From the NCBI GenBank assembly GCA_961205875.1, contig OY540812.1, forward strand, positions 29,769,098 to 29,833,097: DNA of 64,000 bases. The letters run 5' to 3'. Below the pieces are notes generated by a model, which worked only from the letters and a program-made list of their open reading frames with translations, was not told where the DNA came from and searched no databases. The position numbers and the translations under genes are program-made. The stretch comes from Sialis fuliginosa (Eukaryota; Arthropoda; Insecta; Megaloptera; Sialidae). Position 1 is the first letter of the stretch, and each line of letters opens with the position of its first letter. Of this stretch, positions 1-9,863 are shown piece by piece.

Positions 1-290
1 CACAAAAGATATAAAAGAAAGAATCGTCAAATTTGAAACAATGTAAAGCAGTTGCTAAGATAATATAATAATTAATAAATAAATTATACTAATAATTAGT
101 TTAAATGCTATCTAAAGGCCTATTATCATCAAACCACGCTGTAAGACAGTTAAATGTAAATAGATTAATATTCAGAAATGGTAGTAATCAAATATCAACA
201 CATATTTCTAATTCAGTACATTTAATTAAACAATAGCCATTACTGGGATTCTTGCCATGACTGGTACCACTACCTTACATATATTCCGCG
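1..290. repeat. Dispersed repeat B, shared with the ankyrin cluster flanks
   Basis: This stretch is closely similar, in the same orientation, to 32459-32740 and more weakly to 54830-55300 (there split by a MITE) and 45160-45260. The matching text starts at the very first base, so the repeat continues to the left. The other copies lie beside ankyrin genes, so this may be the flank of a further cluster member outside the window, or simply an interspersed repeat. No coding potential is seen. Confidence 0.7.
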
Positions 291-1559
291 CGAACAAAGT
301 CGCGGGTATCAGCTCTATAGGATATATATAATCACGTTATTGCTCAAAAGAGCTGAGCAGTGAATAGAATAGTCGCGCAATTAAAAAGAAAATGAAAGCA
401 CGGGACATTTGACCCGTACTCTGGTATAGGTAAATTATAAGATACACAACAAAATTATGTATACTTAGCAATTATAAAACTTTATAGAGTTTAATTAGTT
501 TTAGTGAAATGTCCGCGAAAGCTGGTAGGTATCTAACTTTAGTATTTATTAAACAAACGACAACGTTAAAAGGTTATCTATAAATGAGTCTAGCGACTCG
601 ATAGACAAAACACACCTAAATAAAAAAAAAAGTTTGTTTATATAAAATGCGTGCAATTGCATTATTGGCTATTTTTTTTGTTCGTTCAGTTATTTTTTGA
701 TTTATTGATAAATGCTTAACACAATTTTTCTCTCTTTCTTTCTCTATATATTCATAAATTATTATAAAAAAACCATAACTTAACTTTATAAGTGCTTAAT
801 TATACATTACGAAAACAAAATTGGACGAGAACCGTTACTTTTCTTAAATTGTCATATATGTCATTCTACTTTTAATGAACAAAATTCATTAAAAAATAAA
901 TTTACAGGATGACAGGATGATACATCTGATAGAGAATTGTCTGCTCTTTAATATTTGTCCTATTCATTTTTCTCGTGAGAAAGCTCGTTTACGAGATATT
1001 TGAGCATGAACGCAAGTTTTACCGCGCGCGCAAATTTTCTCATAGTTTTAACCCCCATTTATACGGCAACAATGATTCTTATCGTAAAATTTATAATAAC
1101 AACTTTTGTTTAGAATCTAATAAACATTATTTTGGGTGTCTTCTATTTGTGTCCGGATAACCATTTGCGAGATAAATAAGAAAAACTAAATCCGCAGAGA
1201 TATGTTTGCCCCTAAAAGGGGGACCACACGGGTTTTTGAAATGGCGCCGTTTCTAGTTTTGTAGAGGAAGGTTTAATGTACAACTATACCAATTTTCATG
1301 CTTCTATCAAAAAGTGCAGAGATTAATCGAAATATCGCTCTTAACGTCCGGACTATATTGCAGTAACAACATAAACTAGGTACATACAATCGATTTTCAG
1401 ATTTAAATACATAGTAGGTATTTAATCTGAAGACTCAAGAATTAGTTAAGATCATAAATATAATAATTAAATTAATTTCCTTGTAAAGAAAATAACCCAA
1501 GTGTAGACTAGACCACTAATGAAAAATATTATTTAAATTGATTCAAATAATTATTTTAC
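291..1559. other. Gene-free AT-rich stretch
   Basis: No convincing exon, repeat or RNA gene is seen here. It lies downstream of exon 3 of the left mutarotase copy and was searched for that gene's expected next exon (about 370 bp, with GYL near its start and HGG and LTNHSYFNL-like motifs). None was found. The short open frame at 975-1160 has no recognisable features. Confidence 0.6.
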
Positions 1560-2896
1560 CTTGAATATTATCGTAGCCAAGAACAACATCCTCGATATTT
1601 CCTTTGCGGTCTGGCACCTTCATGTTTACTATTGTAGCACCATAGTTAGTAACTGTTACAGAAGTTTTATCACGATTTATCCACGTGAATGCCCTGACTG
1701 GATTCTGTTTTCCTGTTACTTTGTCTTCGATAAATCCAAAACTATCTGAAATTTTTTTAATTTTACGGTACCGATTTTTGAACCTTACTCGATAATGTGA
1801 ACAGATATTTATCAGGGGTGGACTTTAAATTAAATAATAAATAATAACATAAAACCATTTGTTTCAGTTATACTACTGAAAAATATTAGTTTAAAATTTT
1901 AAAATAACGAATGTAAAAAACTTACAATGGATCGATCGAGGATAATATTTAAAAAAAAATTTCATATAAATATGTATATGTGTCCGGAAGTCCTTCTTGA
2001 GAGGGCTATATATAGCCCCTCAAAAATGATTAGTTTTTATTTAATATCTGGAGAACCCATTGTACTAAAGTTATGAAATTTGATAATCGGTTTATTGTTA
2101 ATAAGTGTTATCCATTTTCAGTATCAACTAATGATAGGGATGTAATGGGATCCTTAAATTTTTAACCTCATATATATCTGCTAAATAATTGTTTGTAGAT
2201 ACTGAAAATCAATAACACTAATTTATTAAACCGATTATCAAATTTCAAAACTGTATCACAATAGATAGGCTGTTCCCTCAAGAAGAATTTCCAGACACAT
2301 GTTCATATAAAGTTTTTTGCTGAAAATATCATCCTCGATTTACTGTAATTTTTTTACATTCGTTTTAAATCATTCTGTATATAAAAATACTGAGTATAGC
2401 TCTGTATATGTACAATCATTTTTATCATTAAAATGATAAACATAATAATAACTTACCTTCAATTAATTCTACAGCAGATTTAGGTGTGTCCTTCCTTTTC
2501 TAAAAAATATTTAAATCAAATTATACTTAACATTATTTTAATAATATTAATTTCTTTTTCAATCTTAAAAATAATCATGTTCACAAAAAGTTATATAATA
2601 TGATATTTTTACCGTTTTAACAGGATACATAATTATCGATTTGACACAATTATATTTAATAAAAAAACAATCTATATTAATTTTACTTTCGTACACTTTC
2701 TGTGCCTGTTATAGTGAACTAATTAAAATTAGCATCGAATGTGATATACCAGACATACTTTATCACTTAGCAGGACCCGATTTAGCTAATTTTTAAATGA
2801 GAATAAATTAATATAAAAAGTATTTACCTCTTCCAAACAATTCGCAACTGATGATACCAACAAAAAGATGAAAACTGTTTTCTTGAAGTTTAACAT
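1560..2896 (-). CDS. Galactose mutarotase (aldose 1-epimerase), secreted copy A, 5' exons only
   Basis: Three coding exons on the minus strand: 2828-2896 (23 codons), 2457-2499 and 1560-1745. All have GT donors and AG acceptors, and the phases join exactly. The enzyme interconverts alpha and beta anomers of aldoses such as galactose and feeds the Leloir pathway. Exon 1 encodes a typical signal peptide (MLNFKKTVFIFLLVSSVANC), so this copy should be secreted or lumenal. Exon 3 encodes the N-terminal strand region of the family: FTWINRD, then TNYGATIVNMKVPDRKG, then VVLGYDN. An acceptor sits 12 nt before the ATG, implying a non-coding leader exon; a donor near 8408 is one candidate. The catalytic His and Glu exons are absent in the remaining 1.5 kb, so the gene either leaves the window or is truncated. 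Its exon 3 is the same length (186 bp) as that of copy B. Identification is firm; functionality is not known. Confidence 0.85.
1898..2369. repeat. Foldback element in intron 2 of mutarotase copy A
   Basis: The left arm (from about 1898) and right arm (to about 2369) are reverse complements with mismatches. Both contain AACGAATGTAAAAAA-like and TCGAGGAT motifs and the core GTGTCCGGA / TCCAGACAC. The inner arms match the element at 38218-39393, so both belong to one family. Confidence 0.75.
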
Positions 2897-3679
2897 GATT
2901 GAGAAAACCTGAAATACTATTTATTTTTTATTATTATTTATGCATTTATTTTTATAGTAAGAATGCATTTAAAACTAAAGATTAAAAAGTACATTAATAG
3001 AATGTATGTTAGTGATTAGTACATAATGTTTAAATAAATGGTTTAAAACATTATATAAATTGAGTTAGTAATGTTTATATTGTAAATAAAAGAGTTTTTA
3101 ATGATCTTACAAAAAATTAATATAAATATTATCACGTATATTTATATTTGCACAATAGACACAATGTTATAATAATTTAAATGTTATTTCAACAATTACA
3201 GAAAGAGAACGTGTCTGTTTGTTTGTCCGCGTAAGACTCGATAAATACTAATCCGATTTTTATGTGGTTTTCTTTCATATGTAGGTAAATTATTTGGCCA
3301 GGTTTTAGTCATTGTTTGATTAAAATTGGTTCCGTAGTTTCCAACTTATAACAATATTTGTCAGCACGGGTGATAAAAAAACAAACAGAAATTTTCGACA
3401 AATTTATGCATTTTCTTAAAATTTTCAGCGACAGCACATGTCTTACTTGTCAATAATATTATTAAAACCTTAATTGGAACTGAAAACTTTTTTTAAATTG
3501 GTGTAGTATTTCCCATTTTTACTGCTGATTTAGAAATAAGAAATCCAGATTTTGTAACAGCGGTATTAAGGCCCAAGGCGCAAAATTGAAATACATACAC
3601 AACACGGTTATATTACTATAAGATTTCTGAAAGTAAATAAAAAAAATAAAAAAAATAGTCTATTAAAGACAGGTACCTA
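2897..3679. other. Leader intron or intergenic stretch
   Basis: AT-rich DNA upstream of the secreted mutarotase copy. Around 3200-3370 there is text of the kind GTGTCTGTTTGTTTGTCCG followed by phrases shared with other insect interspersed repeats. No exon was seen. Confidence 0.5.
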
Positions 3680-3865
3680 TGTACTAAGTACGTTGACTGT
3701 TTGAAGCCTCTTGCAGGCGCCATTTTTGAGTTAGAAAAATAAATAACAATAGGGTCAAATTCTATTCATTAAGATCTACATTTTGACACCCCACATGTCT
3801 AGGTATGAAAACAAATAAAAAATAACGCTATAACGCCCCTCGCTATTTCTCTCAAATTTAAAATA
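3680..3865. repeat. Left part of a ~300-bp dispersed unit, split by a mariner
   Basis: Contains the recurring phrases GGCGCCATTTTTGAGTTAG, AGATCTACATTTTGACACC and CACATGTCTAGGTATGA. The unit resumes at 6158-6480 after the mariner. The same unit recurs at 21652-22250, 36857-37690 and, inverted, at 35430-35740. Confidence 0.8.
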
Positions 3866-4413
3866 TTAAGTTCTACGGTTTTTTCGGTAGATGGTTTTTG
3901 TCCGTTGAAAAAAATAGCATGCATTGCCCGAACCGCGAGTTGCCGCACACCCCTTGACAGGTTAGACAACGCTTGACATTTCGCCCGAAACTTTGTTGTG
4001 TTTGGACGTGTTTTGTGTGCGTGCAATTTGTTGAAAATGGACGATCAAAAAGTGTATTTTCGGCACATTTTTCTGTTTTACTTCTGGAAAGGAGTAAAAG
4101 CAACGGACGCACAACGTGAGATATGTGGCGTGTACGGAGACTCGACCATAAGCGCTGACACTTGCCAACTTTCGTTCCGGAAATGTGAACCTCGCTAATG
4201 CTGCCCACTCTGGTCGTTCCTCCACCACTGACGACGACTAAATCTTGGCTGCAATCAAGGTTGACCGGCACCTGACGACGCGCGAAATCGCGAAGCATTT
4301 CGACATCGCCCATAGAACTGTCGCGCATGATCTGTGAATCCCTGCTGAAATGGAAAACGCTGGAGGCCTTTCGCAAACGGATGGTCACGGGAGACGAAAA
4401 ATGGGTGGTGTAC

Positions 4414-4798
4414 AGTCACCTGCATTAATGGTCTTGCAGTTTGTATTCATTTTCGTTTATCACAAACTTAGTAGGCTCCTCCCATTTGATTATTATAATA
4501 TTTAAATCATTTCTCCATGTATCAAACAAAGACAGATATTTAGAAATTCATTTGCTAGATAAAGAACTACTCTTCGTTTATAGTACTCATATATATTTGT
4601 GCAATTAAATTATTATGTAATCTATTGAAAATTGGGTACGTAAATTTTGTGGCAATAAATATTTGATATTCCGAATTTTAGTATTTAAATATATTAAACT
4701 TGATAGAAAAAGATAACCGATGATGTTTGTCTTTAAATTTGGAATCTGTTGTAAGCCATTCTAGCCTTTAGGGTGCCAGACGAGTTCTGCAGGTGACT
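4414..4798. mobile_element. Small MITE inserted in the mariner transposase
   Basis: The ends AGTCACCTGCA and TGCAGGTGACT are perfect inverted repeats. GTAC is duplicated on both sides (4410-4413 and 4799-4802). The mariner reading WVVY continues as TNIRRR after the element. Length 385 bp, no coding potential. Confidence 0.85.
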
Positions 4799-5171
4799 GT
4801 ACACTAACATCCGACGCCAGCAGTCGTGGTGCGGTCCAGGTGAATCGTCACAATCGGTCGGTAAAGCGAATTTGCATCCGAAAAAAGTGTGGGTGGGATT
4901 GGCGAGGCATCCTGTACTTCGAGCTGCTTTCGCACGGTTAGCCACTATGCTAGTACATACATGTAGTGCCAAGATGTACTGCGCTCAGCTGGATACATTG
5001 AAGCAGGCAGTTGCGGAGAAGCGGCCGGAATTGACGAACAGGAAACGCGTCGTCTTCCACCACGATAACGCCAAACCACACACTGCTTTGGTGACCAAGC
5101 AGAAATTGAAATCCTTTGGTTGGGAAGTTATGCAGCACCCACCGTATTCCCCAAACCTTGCGCCGTCGGAT

Positions 5172-5910
5172 CAGTGGCGTCACTAGGGTTGGTGTCACCC
5201 AGTGCGGTAACTCATGGTGTCACCCCCCCTTGAAAAAAAAAATTAGACCCCTTCTATAAAATGAAGTGTTTTCAAAAAAATTTCACCTACCCCATTGAGT
5301 GGGGTGTCGTTAGAAAGGTCTCCTAAAATTCAACAGAAGCGTGGGGAAGCGTGGGTGACTGCCAAATGTCTCGGTGAACTTGAAGAATTTTCTTTTCTCC
5401 CTTATTTTATTGTTCAATTAATTAATCGTTATAATTAAAAACGTAAAATTGTCCTAAAATCTCCATAAGATGAACTTTTCATAAATGTATAATACATTAT
5501 ACATATTCCTACAAAGTTTTATAGAAAATTAACTTTTAAAGTGATGAAGCGAACAGGTTTGAATTGAAATCCACAAAAAATATGAACAGTAAGGCTTCAA
5601 AAATAGTCTTTTTACATAAAATTATGTGAAATTCCTGCATTATAGTAAAGAATAAAGATTGACCATTAAACTAATAAATAAAATTAAAATATAATGTATG
5701 TAGGGACTTTAGTAAAAAACATTTATGATATGTTATTGTTAATAAATTTTCCATAGTGCGCTGGGCCGGCTGAGGTGAAACAATGCATAAGAATAATTTC
5801 ATGGAGTGACAGAATCGTAGATAGTGATGTTTTGCATTTGGGTGTCACCCCTTGTGATGGTGTCACCCGGTGCGGTCCGCACCCCCCGCACCCCCCTAGT
5901 GACGCCACTG
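5172..5910. mobile_element. hAT-like MITE inserted in the mariner transposase
   Basis: Ends CAGTGGCGTCACTAG and CTAGTGACGCCACTG, with a perfect 8-bp duplication CGTCGGAT at 5164-5171 and 5911-5918. The 8-bp duplication and CAG...CTG ends fit the hAT superfamily. Length 739 bp; no transposase seen. Excision restores the mariner reading LAPSD-YHLF. Confidence 0.92.
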
Positions 5911-6157
5911 CGTCGGATTACCACCTGTTCCAGTCACTCCAAAACAATCTCGATGGGCAGCGTTTTGATATCCAAACGTACTTGGAGGACATTTTTGCGC
6001 AAAAGTCGCGCAACTTCTACAAACGCGGCATTATGTCTCTGCCAGAACGTTGGCAGGATGTGGTCAATCAAGATGGACAATACATTCTTGATAGAAAAAA
6101 TGTTTAAGTACAATAGATTTGTGTTTCAATTTAGGGCAAAAAAACCGCAGAACTTAA

Positions 6158-6480
6158 TGAATAACCCATATTATTGACTTAAAGTATTTGTGATTGATAG
6201 TATCACTAAAACCCTGTTACCATTTTTTCAGATTTATTAAGTCAGTCGTTTCCGTAATAGGGAGGGGGAGACAAAATGAATTACTTTTGTAGCTCTTTGC
6301 AAGCTCCATTTTGAGTTAGAAAAATATAAGGCCGAATTTTAGTCATTAAGATCTACATTTTGACACCCCACATGCCTAGGTATGAAAAAAAATACTCTAC
6401 GATGCCCCTCCCTATTTCTACAAAATTTAAAATGATATTTTTGATTAAATAATGCGATTCGTGTAGTCCTTGCAGGTGAA
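6158..6480. repeat. Right part of the ~300-bp unit interrupted by the mariner
   Basis: Continues the unit begun at 3680: a TTATTGACTT...GTATTTGTG phrase, then TTTTTTCAGATTTATTAAG, a G-rich block, CTCCATTTTGAGTTAG and again AGATCTACATTTTGACACC. A second, nearly complete period starts here, so the host was a tandem of at least two units. Confidence 0.75.
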
Positions 6481-7082
6481 GCCGCGGGCAAAAACTAAAT
6501 TAATTAAAATAATATCCTCAAATAATGCAGCAATGACGTGCCTCTGCATTTAGCAGATAAACTAGTTTCAAGTTTATTAAAGTCATAATGAGGATGAGAA
6601 CAACTTGTTTTCAGAGAATAGGGTAATGTTGGGTGACTTTATGTATACGTTAGTGTAAAATTGAATTATCTAGTCTGACACAACTGTTTTGCATACATCA
6701 GTAAGAATAGGGTAGTGGGGCACAAAATAAAGTTATTATAGAGAATAAGAAATATAGTTTAAATAATTTAAAAAAATATTTTCTGTTTTATATTTTAACT
6801 CAATTAACCCAAATAAGAATTATAAATAATTATTAAAGTATGGGGCTTAGGAATATTTTTAATGTGCTTTAGTTTAATATAGGCCTTATTTTTTGCAATA
6901 AATAAATTGCAATAAATATTCAATTTCCGAAATACATAATTAAAATTAAAGCATTTTTAAAATTTATGTATTAAAGGAGAGTTAAGGGCAGAAAAAGGAC
7001 TACGGAAATAATTCTTTCTGTTGTAATTTTTCTCTAAATTACATGAATTTGCTACTAAAAGTGTGCCTCACCCACATATGAT

Positions 7083-7548
7083 CCAGGCTATAGGGGCTAA
7101 AACATATTATTTTTGGGTACAGTTTTAATACTCACATACCCTAAGTTTGTTCAGATTTTGGTTGTCGCGTCATGGGTAAACCATGATTCAATTGCAAAAT
7201 TCTTCAGATTTTCTGATTTTTGCTAAATAGCGGTCTAAATAAATATTATACAAAAAAAAGTTTCAAATAGTTATTCGCTATAAAAGTCCCAAAAACCTCC
7301 ATTTTGAAAAAAAATCATATGTTTATCCGCTACGCTGAAAAAATGGCTGAAAACACACTTTTTTAAGCTGTAATAATTAATAAAGTCTCTATCTCAGTTT
7401 AAAAAAGTGTATTTTCAGCCATTTTTTCAGTGCAGCGGATAAACAAATGATTTCAAATGATTTTTTTTTTAATTTTCATAATCCTGTAAATAGTAATACT
7501 GTACCTAAAAATTCCTACTTTAGGTACTTTTTAGCCTACACAACCTGG
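7083..7548. mobile_element. MITE with imperfect terminal inverted repeats and inner hairpin
   Basis: Ends CCAGGCTATAGGGGCTAAAA and the reverse complement of TTTTAGCCTACACAACCTGG. The centre (about 7295-7460) is itself a long hairpin around the motif TTATCCGCT...GAAAAAATGGCTGAAAA. No clear target duplication. Confidence 0.7.
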
Positions 7549-7644
7549 ACTAATAAGCGCACGGTTGAAGTGAAACTTCTTTGTTTTCATTAATCATGCA
7601 AATTAATAATAAACAAACATATAAATTGTATACATCTAATCATT

Positions 7645-7669
7645 TCTCTCTCTCTCTCTCTCTCTCTCT
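7645..7669. repeat. (TC)n microsatellite
   Basis: About a dozen uninterrupted TC dinucleotides. Confidence 0.95.
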
Positions 7670-7796
7670 TCTTGTGAGACTTTCTTATACGTAATACTTA
7701 GGGTGAACAGTGTACGTGTTTCTAATTTTTTTTTTAAATGGGGAACTAATGAATGGGACATTCATTATGGAAAATAATATTCTCTATAAATTTTAT

Positions 7797-7904
7797 CTAT
7801 ATAAAAACAAACTTGTTTGTCTAAACGTCAAAATTTATTTAAGAAAAGGTAATCGCAAGCTTTCGATTCACAGAAAGTTTAGACAAACAAGTTTGTTTTT
7901 ATTT
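7797..7904. repeat. Hairpin with 26-bp perfect arms
   Basis: The arms around ATAAAAACAAACTTGTTTG and its complement pair perfectly over about 26 bp, separated by a 50-bp loop. Probably the relic of a small MITE; a structured RNA is possible but unsupported. Confidence 0.7.
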
Positions 7905-9000
7905 ATATTTAACGTCACTACTATTATATTATAATTTTATCTATCTTTTATTATTTGTCGTTTTTGAATTACAACGTCTACAGCCAGACAGACAGACATC
8001 ATGGTGAAAATAATCAGAATGGATTCAGAGGTCAAAAAATCGACTTTACAAAGTATTGTAAATTGTATGGCCGTAAAAGAAATTAAAAGTTACCTACCAT
8101 TAAAACTCATAATAAAACATCCACAAATTAAAAAAAATCATGATATTGTCCCTCTCCCCTCCTAATTGAATAACTTCTATCGGCAGTTTTTTTTTCGAAA
8201 TAAAAATTTGTAGCGTTTTATTTTAAACATTATGTACAGCCAAATTATATATTTCCCTTGCAATTTGTATCAAATTTATTGTTGGTAATAATGTTAATCT
8301 TACCATTTATTATTAATTAATATTTATATTTATTACTTGGATACACACTACATTTATATAACAAAAAAACATTAATTATAATTTTTGTATAGAAAATAAA
8401 TTTACTTACCTTTAGAATTGTTTAAAATGGACAACTATCTGCCAGCTTCTTCAAATACTAATAAGATTTTGTTTTTATACATGAATGAAATTCTTGACCA
8501 TCGACCAGTGGCATGGTAAAAAAATTTTTTGAGAGTATATATAAATAAATAAATAAACAAACAAATAAAAGTTATTGTTACATTTATTTTTGTCTTATTT
8601 TGATATAATCTTTAAAAAATAGTCACAATATATTATAAAAAACAAATTATTGTGCTCTTGTAAGCCAAAATTTATAAATACATTTATGGTAATACGTTTG
8701 TCCAGGGTTCAAAATTGAATTTGGAAATTGTTTCTGAAATTTTTAAGAACAATTATTTGAATCTAGCTAAGAATATATGTAGTAATACTTATAAATAAAT
8801 TATTTAATTACTTAACTTTAGTATTTTACAATCAAATACTCTCATATAAAGTACTGGCACCAGTTTTGAACAATACTCCAAATTGAGAAAAAAATCGATT
8901 TACATTATATAATTATAGGGTTGAAACACTCGTATGTATCAATGTTTCCCTAATATCGAATTTCGATAAGTATCGATAGTAAAAATCATCTTATATGCCC
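7905..9000. other. Gene-free stretch with a possible leader-exon donor
   Basis: AT-rich, no exon recognised. On the minus strand a strong donor, AAAG|GTAAGTAAAT, ends near 8408; it could close a non-coding leader exon of the secreted mutarotase copy, whose ATG-proximal acceptor lies near 2909. The missing last exon of mutarotase copy B was looked for here and not found. Confidence 0.4.
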
Positions 9001-9524
9001 CAAGGTATATAAAGACAAGGTAGTCTCAAGAGCTCCTTGGCCAATCAGCGTTGGCGCGGGAATTGACGTCACCTGGGGGATCTATTCAAATGTCATACAT
9101 TTTTAATAGAATATTAATTACAAAAAATTCCTTTATTTATTGTTGTTTTCGTATTTTTTTATATTTTAACAACACATACAATCAAAGAAGTACAAATTTG
9201 ACATAGCAAAATCATAAAGAGCTCTCAGAATCACATAACGTATTGCCAACTTAAGAATAGTAAAAATGATGCTTCTGGAATAGACCAAATTGTCTGTGAC
9301 AGCTTTTTTATGATTTTGCAATGTTGAATTTGTACTTATTTGATTGTATGTGTTGTTAAAATATCAAAAAATACGAAAACAACAATAAACAAAGGAATTT
9401 TTTGTAATTAATATTCTATTATACATGTATGACATTTGAATAGATCCCCCAGGTGACGTCAATTCCCGCGCCAACGCTGATTGGTCAAGGAATTGTTGAG
9501 ACTACCTTGTCTTTATATACCTTG
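9001..9524. mobile_element. MITE family 'CAAGGTATATAAAG', copy 1
   Basis: Terminal inverted repeats begin CAAGGTATATAAAGACAAGG. The arms are about 220 bp and contain GACGTCA and CCAATCAGCGTTGGCGCGGG. Perfect 8-bp duplication ATATGCCC at 8993-9000 and 9525-9532. A sibling copy is at 15387-15854. Confidence 0.92.
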
Positions 9525-9779
9525 ATATGCCCTACGGGTGGGCAACAGTGGGTATTGTGAAAAACATAACCTACTCTGTCATTTTTACTGAATATAATGT
9601 AATTGATTATCGACGTTATTGTTAATTATAGAGTGTTACACGTTTCAATGGTTCGTTATTTTTACAACTATTTTTTCCGATCCACGATTTTCCAAAAATC
9701 GACACGAAATTTACAATTTTCCTAAAGTGACAGTTCACTTTTTTTTTATCAATCGTAGCAATAATATTGTGGATAGGGG

Positions 9780-9835
9780 GGAGCAAAATATTCCAAACTG
9801 CCTAGGGGCACCAAATTTCTAAATCCGGGCCTGTA
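9780..9835. repeat. Solo end of a hAT-like element related to 43656-44058
   Basis: Contains CTGCCTAGGGGC, then AAATTTCTAAATCCGGGCCTG, matching the right end of the intact element at 43656-44058. The partner end was not seen, so this is a fragment. Confidence 0.65.
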
Positions 9836-9863
9836 CTTTGGTGAAAGTTCAGATAAAACTTAC

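Larger units (their letters stand above)
4037..6107 (+). pseudogene. Mariner transposase pseudogene
   Basis: The reading starts at ATG 4037 with MDDQKVYFRHIFLFYFWKG, the helix-turn-helix start of mariner transposases. A frameshift comes within about 50 residues. The catalytic region is still legible: VTGDEKWVVY up to 4413, then after the first insertion SWCGPGES and HPKKVWVG, then FHHDNAKPHT and HPPYSPNLAPSD. After the second insertion comes YHLFQSLQNNLDG and the C-terminus ending at 6107. Both nested elements, frame breaks and stops make it inactive. The first metal-binding D lies in VTGDEKW and the second in HHDNAKPH; the third is the D of LAPSD, immediately before the second insertion. Confidence 0.9.
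3866..6157 (+). mobile_element. Mariner element with two nested insertions
   Basis: The terminal repeats are TTAAGTTCTACGG (from 3866) and the reverse complement of CCGCAGAACTTAA (to 6157). Inside is a broken D,D34D-type mariner transposase. Two smaller elements interrupt it (4414-4798 and 5172-5910). Removing them leaves about 1.17 kb, close to the normal length of a mariner. It landed inside the ~300-bp unit, which continues on both sides. Confidence 0.9.
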
